Positions 25,805 to 35,240 of a stretch of DNA of 64,000 bases are shown piece after piece. The stretch comes from JABDIY01 sp963803875 (GTDB lineage: Bacteria > Actinomycetota > Acidimicrobiia > Acidimicrobiales > SZUA-35), in NCBI GenBank assembly GCA_963803875.1, contig CAWDOA010000006.1:186001-250000 (forward strand). Direction: 5' to 3'. Numbering within the stretch: position 1 is the stretch's first letter; each line of letters starts with the position of its first letter. A program made the translations under genes and the position numbers. The notes below the pieces were generated by a model. That model saw nothing but the letters and a program-made list of their open reading frames with translations. It had not been told where the DNA came from and did not search any database.

Positions 25805-26449
25805 ATGGATACCGCCGCTGCCCGGGCCAGCATGGTCGAGCATCACATCGCGGCACGAGGCATCATCGATGAGCGTGTGCTGGCGGCGATGGGTTCGGTG
25901 CGGCGTGAGCACTTCGTTCCCAAAGACATGGTGCAGTTCGCCTACGAAGACCATCCGCTACCGATCGGATCCGGCCAGACCATCAGCCAGCCCTTCATCG
26001 TGGCCTTGATGGCCCAAGCAGCCGAGATCGGCCCCGACGACAAGGTTCTCGAGGTCGGAACGGGCTCTGGTTACGGGGCTGCGGTGGTGGCCCAGTTGGC
26101 CGCCGAGGTCTGGACAATCGAACGGCTGGCAGACCTGGTGGCGACAGCCCGCAGACAACTCGAAGCCGAAGGCATCGACAACGTTCATGTGCTCGAAGGG
26201 GACGGAACAATCGGCTGGCCCGATCAAGCGCCCTACGACGCGATCATCGTCACCGCCGGCGCGCCGGCAGTGCCGGACGCGCTCCAGAAGCAACTGGCTG
26301 AAGGTGGACGCCTTGTCCTCCCCAGCGGATCCAAGAGCCGGGGTCAGACCCTGCTTCGCATTCGGCGAAGGGTCGGCCACAGCGGCTACGACACCGAGGA
26401 ACTGGGTTTGGTGAGATTTGTGCCCTTGATCGGAGAGCAGGGCTGGTAG
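25805..26449 (+). CDS. pcm: Protein-L-isoaspartate O-methyltransferase
   Basis: The protein has 214 residues. Family motifs are present: VPKDMVQFAYEDHPLPIGSGQTISQPFIVALM, the SAM-binding VLEVGTGSGYGAAVVAQLA, and the late region YDAIIVTAGAPAVPDAL followed by GGRLVLPSG. The enzyme methylates isoaspartyl residues in aged proteins to start repair. The start could be 25805 or the internal Met at 25832. Neither has a strong RBS. It is monocistronic. Confidence 0.92.
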   Translation: MDTAAARASMVEHHIAARGIIDERVLAAMGSVRREHFVPKDMVQFAYEDHPLPIGSGQTISQPFIVALMAQAAEIGPDDKVLEVGTGSGYGAAVVAQLAAEVWTIERLADLVATARRQLEAEGIDNVHVLEGDGTIGWPDQAPYDAIIVTAGAPAVPDALQKQLAEGGRLVLPSGSKSRGQTLLRIRRRVGHSGYDTEELGLVRFVPLIGEQGW

Positions 26450-26549
26450 GGCTGTGGCCCTCTGAACTCGCGTGATGAGGGCTCGCACGGTTCGGACATC
26501 GGTCCCCAAGGTGTGCACTCGGCGCCACATGCGCCTAGTCTCGGCTTTG

Positions 26550-26960
26550 ATGACCAAGATCAGCGAGATCATGACCACTGAGCCGACCACCATCGATGTG
26601 CGTGACCGGTTGTCTGACGTGCTCCGTGCGTTGGACTCCGCGCCCTATCACCACCTGATCGTGTTGGAGAATCATGAGCCGATCGGAATGGTCTCCTCGA
26701 CCGACATCTTCCGGCTGCTGCACGAACTCGACGCTGACATGGACGGGGGCTTCAACAGCTACATCGATCTGCAGTATTCGATCGAAGATGCCATGTCCCC
26801 AGGACTTCACAGTGTGCAAACCAACGATTCGGTCGCCGACGCTGCCCGGATACTCTCCAGCGGCGGATTCCATTCGGTGGCGGTGCTCGACGGAACCGAT
26901 CTTGTCGGCATCGTCACCACAACCGATCTGGCCAAGTACATCGTGATGAACGAAGGCTGA
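26550..26960 (+). CDS. Two-CBS-domain protein
   Basis: The protein has 136 residues and a single Bateman module: CBS1 with MVSSTDIFRLL, CBS2 with FHSVAVLDGTDLVGIVTTTDLAKYI. The ATG at 26550 (MTKISEIMT) is the natural family start, although the frame is open further upstream. Such free-standing modules usually sense adenylates and regulate a partner, which is unknown here. Confidence 0.83.
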   Translation: MTKISEIMTTEPTTIDVRDRLSDVLRALDSAPYHHLIVLENHEPIGMVSSTDIFRLLHELDADMDGGFNSYIDLQYSIEDAMSPGLHSVQTNDSVADAARILSSGGFHSVAVLDGTDLVGIVTTTDLAKYIVMNEG

Positions 26961-26976
26961 TACCCGAGCCAAGCCA

Positions 26977-26994
26977 CGACCAGCTAGCTGGTCG
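26977..26994. terminator. Perfect 18-base palindrome at a convergent gene end
   Basis: CGACCAGCT followed by AGCTGGTCG is perfectly self-complementary. It straddles the stop codon of the minus-strand esterase and follows the CBS gene by 16 bases, so it could form a short bidirectional terminator hairpin. There is no T-run. Confidence 0.35.
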
Positions 26995-28690
26995 CCAATG
27001 AATCCTGTGGTTGGCTGGCCTTGCTCGCCAGTTCCTCGGTGAGCCAGTTGATGCGTTCCCTCATGACATCGAGCCCTGGCTGAGGCGGGCATGGCTGAAC
27101 CGACGATCTCGGCCTGTCGAACACCATATGGTGCGGGTCGGCCGGGTCGTAGCGCGGCCACGGTTCACGTCCGGGTGAATCGGGAATGGCGGTGGCGGCG
27201 AACGCAAACCATCGGTCACCCATGTTTCGTTTGAGCAGATGGGCGTCCTTGGGGTCGGGGATCATTGGAAACACACTGTCGAAGACGTAGAAGATCTCGG
27301 CCGCGTGGAATGCCCCGATGGTTTGGTGCTTCGACGCCGGTACCGACCTGAAGTGATACCGGTACACGGGGTGCCCCAGCTCGGCATGGCGGCGGCTCGC
27401 ATGATCCACGTGTACGCCGAACATGTGGTCGCCTACGTGGTCAATGATCGCTTGTCGTTTCATCGAGGCGAGTCCGGGGTAGGCGGCGAGCAAACGATCA
27501 ACATGTTGGGGCGAGGGGTACGAACGATCCAGCGTCGCCCGCAGCGTCGACGGTGACGGTGTTTGGGTCTGGCCGGCGGACTCGAGACCGGGCAGGGCGG
27601 GCGGCTCGAATTCAGCACCGGCCGGGTTCATCAGGTCGGCGAGCAGTGTTCCTTCGTCGGAGTTGTAGCCGATCATCAGCGGAACAGCAGCCTGCTGGCC
27701 CGTGGTGAACGCCGACATCGGCGTTGACGGCAGTATGACGTTGTCAACCACGGGATAGAAGTAGCGGCCGAGGTTGACGTCCTCCCGGTAGGCCGCCGAC
27801 AACTCTTCGGCATCCATGGCCCGCAGCCGTTCGATCTGGCCCGATCCGCCGCCGACGACGTTGGAGGCGAATTCTTGTCCTGCGGTTTCCGCCGGCATGA
27901 AGTCGAGCGCAGGGCGGCGCAGGTGCAACCATCGACCGCTGTCACTGGGGCTCTCAGCGATCGCCCGATGGAAGAGCCCGCGGGCCCGTGGTGAGGTCAG
28001 CAGGTTCAGGACTGCCTCGCCTCCGGCCGACTCGCCGAATATGGTCACTCGGTTCGGATCGCCACCGAAGCCTGCGATGTTGTCCTGAACCCACTGGAGC
28101 GCCGCGATCTGATCGAGCAGCCCGTAGTTGCCGGAGACACCGTCGGGTGATTCGGTAGCGAGCTCTGGGTGCGCCAGGAACCCGAACAGCCCGAGCCGGT
28201 AGTTGATGGTCACGAGGACGCAGCCCCGCTGGGGCAGCGAGTTCGACTGATAGTGCGGTTCGCCACCGCTGCCGTCGGTGTGGTCGCCGCCGTGGATCCA
28301 GACCATCACCGGCAAGTTCTTTGCGTAGGCGGGCGCCCGGATGTTGAGAGTAAGGCAGTCTTCGCTCTCTTTGAGAGGAGCCAGTTTGACGGCCGCCGAG
28401 AGGGCTTTCTTGCGTGCGGGGCCAAGTCCAACGCCGTCGATCAGCCCTTGGAAGAACAGGTCGAAGGCCACCATACGTTGATGGGCGAACGGCCCGAGTT
28501 TGGTGCAGTTCTTGGCTCGCCTCCACCTCTCAACCGGTTGGGGAGGGCGCCACCGAAGAGGTCCAACCGGTGGAGCGGCATAGGGGATGCCGAGGAAGAC
28601 CGCCATCGAACCCTTGTCTTCGAGCTTGCCGCGTACCCTCCCGCCGGTGGTGTCGGCTTCGGTTGCGGACGATGATCTCACCTTGCGCAT
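26984..28690 (-). CDS. Type B carboxylesterase
   Basis: About 568 residues from the ATG at 28690 (MRKVRSS). Signature motifs are SMAVFLGIPYAAPPVGPLRW near the N-terminus, EDCLTLNI, MVWIHGGDHTDGSG (oxyanion loop), the nucleophile elbow VTIFGESAGGEAVLN and a C-terminal His in TIGAFHAAEIFYVF. No signal peptide is evident, so it is probably cytoplasmic. Such enzymes hydrolyse carboxylic esters and carbamates with broad specificity. It lies downstream of the ABC-2 exporter genes on the same strand with a roughly 200-base gap. Confidence 0.88.
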   Translation of the reverse strand: MRKVRSSSATEADTTGGRVRGKLEDKGSMAVFLGIPYAAPPVGPLRWRPPQPVERWRRAKNCTKLGPFAHQRMVAFDLFFQGLIDGVGLGPARKKALSAAVKLAPLKESEDCLTLNIRAPAYAKNLPVMVWIHGGDHTDGSGGEPHYQSNSLPQRGCVLVTINYRLGLFGFLAHPELATESPDGVSGNYGLLDQIAALQWVQDNIAGFGGDPNRVTIFGESAGGEAVLNLLTSPRARGLFHRAIAESPSDSGRWLHLRRPALDFMPAETAGQEFASNVVGGGSGQIERLRAMDAEELSAAYREDVNLGRYFYPVVDNVILPSTPMSAFTTGQQAAVPLMIGYNSDEGTLLADLMNPAGAEFEPPALPGLESAGQTQTPSPSTLRATLDRSYPSPQHVDRLLAAYPGLASMKRQAIIDHVGDHMFGVHVDHASRRHAELGHPVYRYHFRSVPASKHQTIGAFHAAEIFYVFDSVFPMIPDPKDAHLLKRNMGDRWFAFAATAIPDSPGREPWPRYDPADPHHMVFDRPRSSVQPCPPQPGLDVMRERINWLTEELASKASQPQDSLATS

Positions 28691-28891
28691 GGGCCATAGT
28701 CGCCCGAACGAGCCGGAACCTGCAAGGTGGCGTTTCAATGTTCGGGACGCTGGTCCGATAGTTGGGCGTATTCCGGACCTGTGCCCTGAAATGGCGGGTG
28801 GTCGTCCCGAATCCTCGGTGCTGCCGGGTGGGAGTCGACCTGGGACACGCGACCCGGTACCCGCCCTGGGGAAGTCTGTCGAATTCGCCGG

Positions 28892-29993
28892 TCAGCGGCT
28901 GCCGAAGACGCGTCGCCGGTAGAGCGCAGTGGAGACCACCAGCACCGTGGCTGCGATGGCAGCCAGGATCCCGAGCGGTTGAGCCACGCTGCCGGCATCC
29001 CCCTCGGTGACGCTGGACTGAAGTCCTTCCACCGCCCAGAAGTGGGGCGTGAACCGGGCCAGGGTCTGCATGGGCGCAGGGAAGATCTCGACCGGAGCCA
29101 TCGCTCCACCCACTGCGGCAAGAGCCAGGCCGCTCATGATGCCGACACCGTTGGCGGCCTCGGGACTGTCGAGGGCAGACCCCAGAAGGCACACCGAACC
29201 CGGTTGCGATCAGTCCGAAGAGGACGAGTACCGCACCGGTGATGAAGGGATTACCCCAGCCGACGCCGAAGGCGACGGCGGTCAGCGCCACGATCAGCAC
29301 CGCCTGGAACATGGTGATCCAGAATCGGCCCAGCGTTTCCCCGGCCACCAGCCGGGCCGCAGAGATCGGTGCGGCCGCCTTCCTGGTGGCCATTCCCAGT
29401 TGCCGATCTTCGACCAGGGCGGCCGAGGCGGTGAGGGCGGAAAGGAACATGAACAGAACCGTCTGGGTGAGAGCGGCGGCCTCGATGTTGGGAAGGCCAC
29501 CCCAGATCACGGTTCCCACCGTTTCGATGGTCATCGCCGTCTCGGGTACCAGCCTCCGGGCGGCAGCGATTGCGGCCTCATCGGCACCGACCAGGGCAGC
29601 TTGTCGAGTGAGCACGAGTTGCTGATTCTGGACCGCTACCGCCTCTTCCAGCTGTGTCCGAAGGTCAATCCCCACCCCGCTCCGGGAGGCCACCTGGATC
29701 GGTTCGGCGGAGGCTTCGGGGAAGATCACCGCAAGAGTTGCCACGGTGTCACCGACGGCCCGCAGCGCATCCTCTTCGCTGTCGAAGCTGATGATCCGGT
29801 CCGGTTCGAAGTGAGCCATCACCCCGGCCCCGATGTCGGTGTCGCCACCGACCACGGCCAGTTTGGAATCGATGCCTGATGGGGTGCCGAAGCCGACGAT
29901 CAGGATGATCAGGAACGGCAGGATGAACACGAAGAAGACGTTCGATCGTTCCCGAAGGAATCGGCGGAGGGCCAGGGCGGATACTGCCAGCAC
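28892..29993 (-). CDS. ABC-2 type permease, second subunit, one frameshift
   Basis: From 29993 the frame encodes an N-terminal helix (FFVFILPFLIILIVGFG), a large extracytoplasmic domain and several helices up to FGLIATGFG. After about 29195 the homologous sequence continues in another frame (CLLGSALDSPEAANGVGIMSGLALAAVGGAMAPVEIFP to the end at 28892). One base insertion or deletion near 29195 restores a single protein of about 367 residues. It starts 4 bases after the first permease ends and belongs to the three-gene ABC-2 export operon. Confidence 0.8.
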
Positions 29994-29997
29994 GGGG

Positions 29998-31125
29998 TCA
30001 GATCCCCTTTCCCTGATTGCTGCGGATCACCGTGACGCCCAGCCCGATCACACCGAACACGGCGATGGCGAACGCACTGAACAGGACTTCAGCGGTGGAG
30101 CCGGCACCGGCGTTGAGGCCGATGCCGTCGATCGCCCACTTGAACGGGGACAGTCGGGCCGCCGTACTGAACCAGCCGGTGGAGGGGATCTGGAGGAGCA
30201 CGCCGCCGAAGATCGCCCAGGCGGTTGCAACCACCGCTCCGATCTGACCGGCACTTTCCTCGGTCTTGGTGAGTGAAACGACGGTGCTGGCAACGCCGAC
30301 CGCAGCAAAGCACAGCGCTACACCGATTGAAGCGACCCCGAGCGGCGGTCCCCAGTCGGCGTCGAGAAGAACGGACGAGGCGATCACGAGCACGGCGTAG
30401 GAGGCCAGCGCCACCCCGCCGGCTGCGATCCCTTTGCCGACCAGCGGGGCGTACCGGTTGATCGGCGCCACCATCATCCTGGCCAGGGTCGATTCTCTGC
30501 GTTCCCGGTGGATCGTGGCCACCAGGGCCGAGGCGGCGAAGAAGGTGAAGTACGAAGCCATTCCGACCGCGAAATAGGTCCCGTCGGTGAGCACCCGTGA
30601 ACCGACGTCGTCGGCATCGACCACGGTCAACGGGCCGGCGAGATCATCGGCCGGTGCGCCCAGCTCGTTCAGGATCCGCACCGTGTCGAAGGTTCGCGCC
30701 GAACTGCCGGCGATCGCTTCGGCCACGGACCGGGAGATCTCCGCCTCGGCGTTGGCGACGACCAGGATCGAGGGGCGCCCGGTTCTCCGATCGCCCAACG
30801 ACCGTGCGATCTCGGCGGGAAAGACGATGGCGGCGTTGGTTTCGCCGTCGTCCACCAACCGGCGGGCCTCTTCTTCGGTGCCGACCACCTGCAATCGGTC
30901 GAAACCGGCATCCCGGAGTCCGGTGATGAGCTCGTCCAGGGTTCCGTCGCCCAGTTCGTCGGCGATCGTGATCTCGGGCCGGAACTCGCCCGACAGCGCC
31001 GACCCGATGGTGGAGGAGAGGGCGGCCATGATCAGGAACGGAGCGCCGATGGCGAGGATGAAGAACGATCGGTTCCGGATGAAACGGCGGGCGTTCCACG
31101 AGGCGATGAGCAGGATCGAACCCAT
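29998..31125 (-). CDS. ABC-2 type permease, first subunit
   Basis: The protein has 375 residues with the ABC-2 layout: one helix at about residues 20-40, a large extracytoplasmic domain (about 45-185), then five C-terminal helices. It contains YFAVGMASYFTFFAASALVATIHRERRESTLARM, the conserved stretch before the coupling helix. It lies 5 bases after the ATPase gene and 4 bases before the second permease, forming a heterodimeric exporter. The cargo cannot be told, though drug or lipid export is usual. Confidence 0.87.
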   Translation of the reverse strand: MGSILLIASWNARRFIRNRSFFILAIGAPFLIMAALSSTIGSALSGEFRPEITIADELGDGTLDELITGLRDAGFDRLQVVGTEEEARRLVDDGETNAAIVFPAEIARSLGDRRTGRPSILVVANAEAEISRSVAEAIAGSSARTFDTVRILNELGAPADDLAGPLTVVDADDVGSRVLTDGTYFAVGMASYFTFFAASALVATIHRERRESTLARMMVAPINRYAPLVGKGIAAGGVALASYAVLVIASSVLLDADWGPPLGVASIGVALCFAAVGVASTVVSLTKTEESAGQIGAVVATAWAIFGGVLLQIPSTGWFSTAARLSPFKWAIDGIGLNAGAGSTAEVLFSAFAIAVFGVIGLGVTVIRSNQGKGI

Positions 31126-31130
31126 GCCGG

Positions 31131-32060
31131 TCAGCGATCTCGGAGCGCTTTGCCGGTGAGGTTGAGGAAGACGGCCTCCAGGTCCGGTTCCACCACCTCG
31201 ACGGCTCGAACCTGGCCACCGGCCGTAGAGATGGTGTGCAGCAGCTCTGGCAGCCGGTGAGCGGCATGGTCGAGGTAGACGTCGCTGCGCAGGCCATCGG
31301 TCAGGATTCGATCCACACCGGGAACCAATTCGGCTGCGCTGAGGTCGACCGGATCCACCAGCTCGAGCCGGACCCGGTCTTGTTCTCCGACCCCGGCGAC
31401 GAGTTCACGCCGGGTTCCCTCGGCGATCATCTTGCCCTCGTCCATGATCCCGACCCGGTCGCACAGTCGTTCCGCTTCTTCCATGTAATGGGTGGTGTAG
31501 AGCAGGGCCAGGCCTTCCTCGCCCAGCGCTTCGACCGCGGTGAGGATGGCGTTGCGGCTCTGGGGATCAACACCAACGGTCGGCTCGTCCAGCACCAGCA
31601 ACTCCGGCTCGTGGAGGAGACCGAGGCCGATGTTCAACCGTCGTTGCATTCCGCCGGAGAAGTTCTCGGTCCGCTCATCGGCCCGGTCGGAGAGACCGAG
31701 CACTTCGAGTACCTCGGCGATCCGTTTCGACAGAGGCGCCCCTTTGAGGCCGTAGAGCTTGCCGAAGAACGACAGGTTCTCGCGGGCGGTCAAGTCCGGG
31801 TAGATGGCGATCTCCTGGGGGACATATCCGATCCGGGCGCGAGCCGCCACCGCCCTGGTCGTGACCGGGTCGCCGGCCACGGACACGGTTCCCCCGTCGG
31901 CCTCGAGCAGACCGCAGACCAGGGAGATCGTTGTGGTCTTGCCGGCCCCGTTGGGTCCCAACAGTCCGTACGTTTCGCCGGTGGCGATCTGGAAACTGAT
32001 GTCGTTGACCGCAATACGATCGCCGAAGCTCTTCGACACGTGCTCTACGGCGAGGGTCAA
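31131..32060 (-). CDS. ABC-2 exporter ATP-binding subunit
   Basis: The protein has 309 residues with all nucleotide-binding motifs: Walker A GPNGAGKTTT, signature NFSGGMQRRLNIG, Walker B LLVLDEPTVGVD and the switch His in LYTTHYMEEAE. The C-terminal extension ends in EVVEPDLEAVFLNLTGKALR, typical of DrrA/CcmA-type export ATPases. It is the first gene of the operon, followed by the two permeases. No regulator is adjacent. Confidence 0.92.
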   Translation of the reverse strand: MTLAVEHVSKSFGDRIAVNDISFQIATGETYGLLGPNGAGKTTTISLVCGLLEADGGTVSVAGDPVTTRAVAARARIGYVPQEIAIYPDLTARENLSFFGKLYGLKGAPLSKRIAEVLEVLGLSDRADERTENFSGGMQRRLNIGLGLLHEPELLVLDEPTVGVDPQSRNAILTAVEALGEEGLALLYTTHYMEEAERLCDRVGIMDEGKMIAEGTRRELVAGVGEQDRVRLELVDPVDLSAAELVPGVDRILTDGLRSDVYLDHAAHRLPELLHTISTAGGQVRAVEVVEPDLEAVFLNLTGKALRDR

Positions 32061-32169
32061 GGGATAGTCCTTCGGGTGGGTGGTGGGACACCCATGTTTC
32101 CCGGTGATTGCGGCGGCGGCAAGTTCAGGCCGCGTCGAACGTCGCTCGAGTGCGATCTACGATCGCCGA

Positions 32170-33357
32170 GTGAGCATTGACATCAACACGATTCGGGCCG
32201 AGACACCCGGCTGTTCCTCGGTCACCCACCTGAACAACGCCGGCTCCAGCCTGCCCCCGGCGGTGGTGCTCGACGCCGTGGTCGACTACTTGGAGACCGA
32301 GGCCCGCATCGGTGGCTACGAGATCGCTGCCGACCGCGCCGACGAGTTGGATTCGGTCTACACCAACGCAGCCGCGCTGTTGGGCGGGGAACCGGAGAAC
32401 TGGGCTTTTGTCGAATCGGCCACTCGAGCATGGAACGCGGCGTTTTCGTCGTTGCGATTCCGTCCCGGTGATCGGGTACTCACCACCAAGGCCGAGTACC
32501 CGAGCAACATGGGTGGTCTGCTCCGGGCTCGCGAGATCCAGGGCGTTGAGGTCGTTGTCGTTCCCGACGACGAGACCGGCCAGGTGGATGTGGCGGCCCT
32601 GGAGTCGATGTTGGACGACCGGACCCGGTTGGTGTCGGTCACCCATGTTCCGACCCAGGGAGGGCTGATCAACCCGGCCGCTCGGGTGGGGGAGGTTCTC
32701 CGGGACACCCCGATCCTCTATCAGGTGGACGCGTGCCAGTCGGTGGGACAGCTGCCGGTCCATGTGGACGAGATCGGCTGTGACATCCTGTCGTTCACCG
32801 GGCGCAAGTTCATTCGTGGCCCTCGATGCACCGGCATGGTGTGGGCCAACGACGCCGCCCTGGCGCAGATGAGCACTCCCGCCGGGGTTGACATGCAGGG
32901 TGCGTCGTGGACGGACCCGATGACGATCGAACCGTTCGACTCGGCTCGGAGGTTCGAACCCTACGAGGTGTTCTTCGCCGGCAAAGTCGGGCTGGCGGTG
33001 GCGCTCGAGTACGCAGCGTCGGTCGGTATCGACAACGTCGCCGCCCGCAACCGCGAGCTGGCCACCCGGTTGCGCACCGGCCTGTCGGAGCTTCCCGGCG
33101 TGGTCGTCCGCGACAAGGGCGTCGACCGGTCAGCGATCGTGACCTTCACCGTCGATGGCTGCGATCCGTCCGACCTCCGCGCATCGCTCCGCAGCCAGGG
33201 AATCAACGTGTCGACGTCGACGGAAGGCTCGGCCCGACTGGACTTCCCCGAGCGAGGACTCCACCAGGTGGTGCGGGCGTCGGTGCACTACTTCAACACC
33301 GAAGACGAGATCGACACCCTGATCGATGCGATCTCGGCGATGGTCGCCACCGCGTGA
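32170..33357 (+). CDS. Class V aminotransferase-fold PLP enzyme
   Basis: The protein has 395 residues. THLNNAGSSLPP at the N-terminus, VDACQSVGQLPVHVDEIGCDIL and the PLP-lysine segment SFTGRKFIRGPRCTG are typical of the NifS/EgtE-like branch. The enzyme could be a cysteine desulfurase, a C-S lyase or an isopenicillin-N-epimerase-like enzyme. No sulfur-transfer or ergothioneine genes are adjacent to decide. The GTG at 32170 is preferred over upstream in-frame starts because it directly precedes the conserved region. It is divergent from the ABC exporter operon. Confidence 0.85.
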   Translation: MSIDINTIRAETPGCSSVTHLNNAGSSLPPAVVLDAVVDYLETEARIGGYEIAADRADELDSVYTNAAALLGGEPENWAFVESATRAWNAAFSSLRFRPGDRVLTTKAEYPSNMGGLLRAREIQGVEVVVVPDDETGQVDVAALESMLDDRTRLVSVTHVPTQGGLINPAARVGEVLRDTPILYQVDACQSVGQLPVHVDEIGCDILSFTGRKFIRGPRCTGMVWANDAALAQMSTPAGVDMQGASWTDPMTIEPFDSARRFEPYEVFFAGKVGLAVALEYAASVGIDNVAARNRELATRLRTGLSELPGVVVRDKGVDRSAIVTFTVDGCDPSDLRASLRSQGINVSTSTEGSARLDFPERGLHQVVRASVHYFNTEDEIDTLIDAISAMVATA

Positions 33358-33798
33358 CTAGACGTCGAGCGGCTCGCCCGTCTCCACCAGGGTCTTGAGA
33401 CCGCTGAGGATGTAGGCGATGCCGGGTTCGAAGTGCTCCATGGTCACGCTGTCCGGCTCGAAGCCGTGGTACTCGACGGTCAGCTTGGTGACGGTGTCGG
33501 TCTGGGGTTCCACGATCCACACCATCCTCACCGGTCCTTCGGACTCGAGGTCGTCGTCCCACCGGGCGTGGAAGGTCATGTCCAACCGCAACGGTGCCTC
33601 ATGGGTGATCACGTTCCCGTCGGCCACGAGAGTGCCATCGGCGGAGCAGTACTCGATTCTCGAATCGTCGTCCCACGTCGACTCGACCCGGGTGCCGTAG
33701 AAGTACTGCACGGTCTTGTCACCGTCGGTGATGGCGCGCCATACGTCGGGGGCGGTGGCACGGATGTGGATTTCGTAGGCGAGCACCGGCGCTGGCAT
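33358..33798 (-). CDS. SRPBCC (AHSA1-like) protein
   Basis: The protein has 146 residues, with GAGGAGG about 9 bases before the ATG. START/SRPBCC fold features are present: EIHIRATAPDVWRAITDG at the N-terminus, a central LDMTFHARWDDD strand and a C-terminal helix IAYILSGLKTLVETGE. It likely binds a hydrophobic ligand or acts as a small stress protein. The ligand is unknown. The pirin gene lies 58 bases upstream on the same strand. Confidence 0.82.
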   Translation of the reverse strand: MPAPVLAYEIHIRATAPDVWRAITDGDKTVQYFYGTRVESTWDDDSRIEYCSADGTLVADGNVITHEAPLRLDMTFHARWDDDLESEGPVRMVWIVEPQTDTVTKLTVEYHGFEPDSVTMEHFEPGIAYILSGLKTLVETGEPLDV

Positions 33799-33856
33799 GA
33801 CGCAACCTCCTCGGTTTCCTCTGAGTTTCTGCCCAGTTGGGCGTGTGGTCAAGGGG

Positions 33857-34735
33857 TCAACCCGGCGGCAGCGGCACGAACGGTTCGTGGTCGTCGGGGA
33901 CGGTGGGGAAGGTCTGGTCGAGCCATCGTTGTTTGGCGTCTTCGATCGCTTCGGGGTCGGAGTGGACGAAGTTCCACCAGATGTAGCGTTTGCCCAACGG
34001 TTCACCGCCGATCATGAGTGCGGTTCCTGTGCCGGACAGGGTGGGTGTGGTTCCTCGTTCCAGGACCGCCAGCGAACCTTCGGTCAGCTCGGACCCGTCG
34101 ATCCGAAGCTCACCGGTGAGGGCGAGCACGGCTCGTTCGGGGTGGTCAGCGGGCAGTGCCAGTGTCGAATCGTTGAGGTTGAGGTCGGCCAGGACGAGCG
34201 GTGATGAGCCGACGACGGGAGCATCGTGTCCCCACCCCGAGCCGGCGGCGATGCGGATCTCGGTGTCGCCGTCGTGTTCGAGCGGTACGTCGTGGGCGGG
34301 GCAGTGTTCGAAGCCGGCGGCGCCGTTCTCGGCGTCGTGGGGGAGAGCAACCCACAGTTGGGCACCGAAGAGGTCGGTGCTCTGTGCGAGATCGTCGGGG
34401 TGCGACCGTTCGGTGTGGGTGACGCCGGCTCCTGCGGTCATCCAGTTGACCGCTCCCGGTTCGATGGTCTGGACCGCTCCGGTGGAGTCGCGGTGAACCG
34501 CTCTGCCCCGCAGGAGGTAGGTGAGGGTCGACAGACCGATGTGGGGGTGGGCGTTGATGTTCATCCCTTCGCCGGGGCCGAGCTCCTCGGGGCCCATGAT
34601 GTCGAGAAAGGTGAACGGACCGACCATGCGACGGGTGCGGTAGGGGAGCAGTCGTCGGACCGATCCGCTGCCGACCGGGCGGATTCGGGGTTCGATTGTC
34701 AGCTCGATGGCTTCCTGCTGCTGGGGCTCGATCAC
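33857..34735 (-). CDS. Pirin family protein
   Basis: The protein has 292 residues with an N-terminal bicupin: VGPFTFLDIMGPEELGPGEGMNINAHPHIGLSTLTYLL, and WMTAGAGVTHTERS. The HPH and THTE motifs supply the three His and one Glu metal ligands. Bacterial pirins bind Fe or other metals, and some act as quercetin dioxygenases or interact with pyruvate dehydrogenase. The function here is undetermined. It is probably co-transcribed with the downstream SRPBCC gene. Confidence 0.9.
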   Translation of the reverse strand: MIEPQQQEAIELTIEPRIRPVGSGSVRRLLPYRTRRMVGPFTFLDIMGPEELGPGEGMNINAHPHIGLSTLTYLLRGRAVHRDSTGAVQTIEPGAVNWMTAGAGVTHTERSHPDDLAQSTDLFGAQLWVALPHDAENGAAGFEHCPAHDVPLEHDGDTEIRIAAGSGWGHDAPVVGSSPLVLADLNLNDSTLALPADHPERAVLALTGELRIDGSELTEGSLAVLERGTTPTLSGTGTALMIGGEPLGKRYIWWNFVHSDPEAIEDAKQRWLDQTFPTVPDDHEPFVPLPPG

Positions 34736-34871
34736 GACTGGTCCTCTGTGTCTCTTCGGGTCTCCAGTCTGTCAGCCGGCGCATACCTCCCGCCCACACG
34801 AATGGACCATGGCCTCTGTCGCTGCCACTCCGTCGCTCTTAGTGTTCGATTCACACGATCAGGAGAAGACG

Positions 34872-35240
34872 ATGACAACAGAAACAATGGATCGAGCCTC
34901 ACAGGCGTTGAGCGAGAACCTGCAGGGCGTGCGCGACCTCGTAACGGTTCGCCGGGTGTTCGGGGAGGCGTATGAGGTCGACGGGGTCACGATCATTCCG
35001 GTGGCCAAAGTTGGGGGCGGTGGCGGTGGCGGCGGAGGCGACGACGAGAGCGGAAGTGCCGGCGGCTTCGGCAGCGGATTCGGCGTGGGAGCAGCCCCGG
35101 TCGGGGTCTACGAAGTCCGGGATGGAAAGGCCGAGTGGAAGCCCGCCGTTGATGTGAATCGGATCGCCAAGGGTGGGCAGGTCCTCGCCGGGATCATCTC
35201 GGTGTGTATCACCCTGGTGATGCTGAAGCGGAACCGATGA
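34872..35240 (+). CDS. GerW/YtfJ family protein
   Basis: The protein has 122 residues, with AGGAG 6 bases upstream. The family signature is clear: NLQGVRDLVTVRRVFGEAYEVDGVTIIPVAKV, then a poly-Gly stretch and a FGVGAAPVGVYEV block, ending in a C-terminal helix. GerW is known from Firmicutes spores, but homologues are common in non-sporulating actinobacteria with no assigned role. It overlaps the next gene by ATGA, so the two are translationally coupled. Confidence 0.85.
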   Translation: MTTETMDRASQALSENLQGVRDLVTVRRVFGEAYEVDGVTIIPVAKVGGGGGGGGGDDESGSAGGFGSGFGVGAAPVGVYEVRDGKAEWKPAVDVNRIAKGGQVLAGIISVCITLVMLKRNR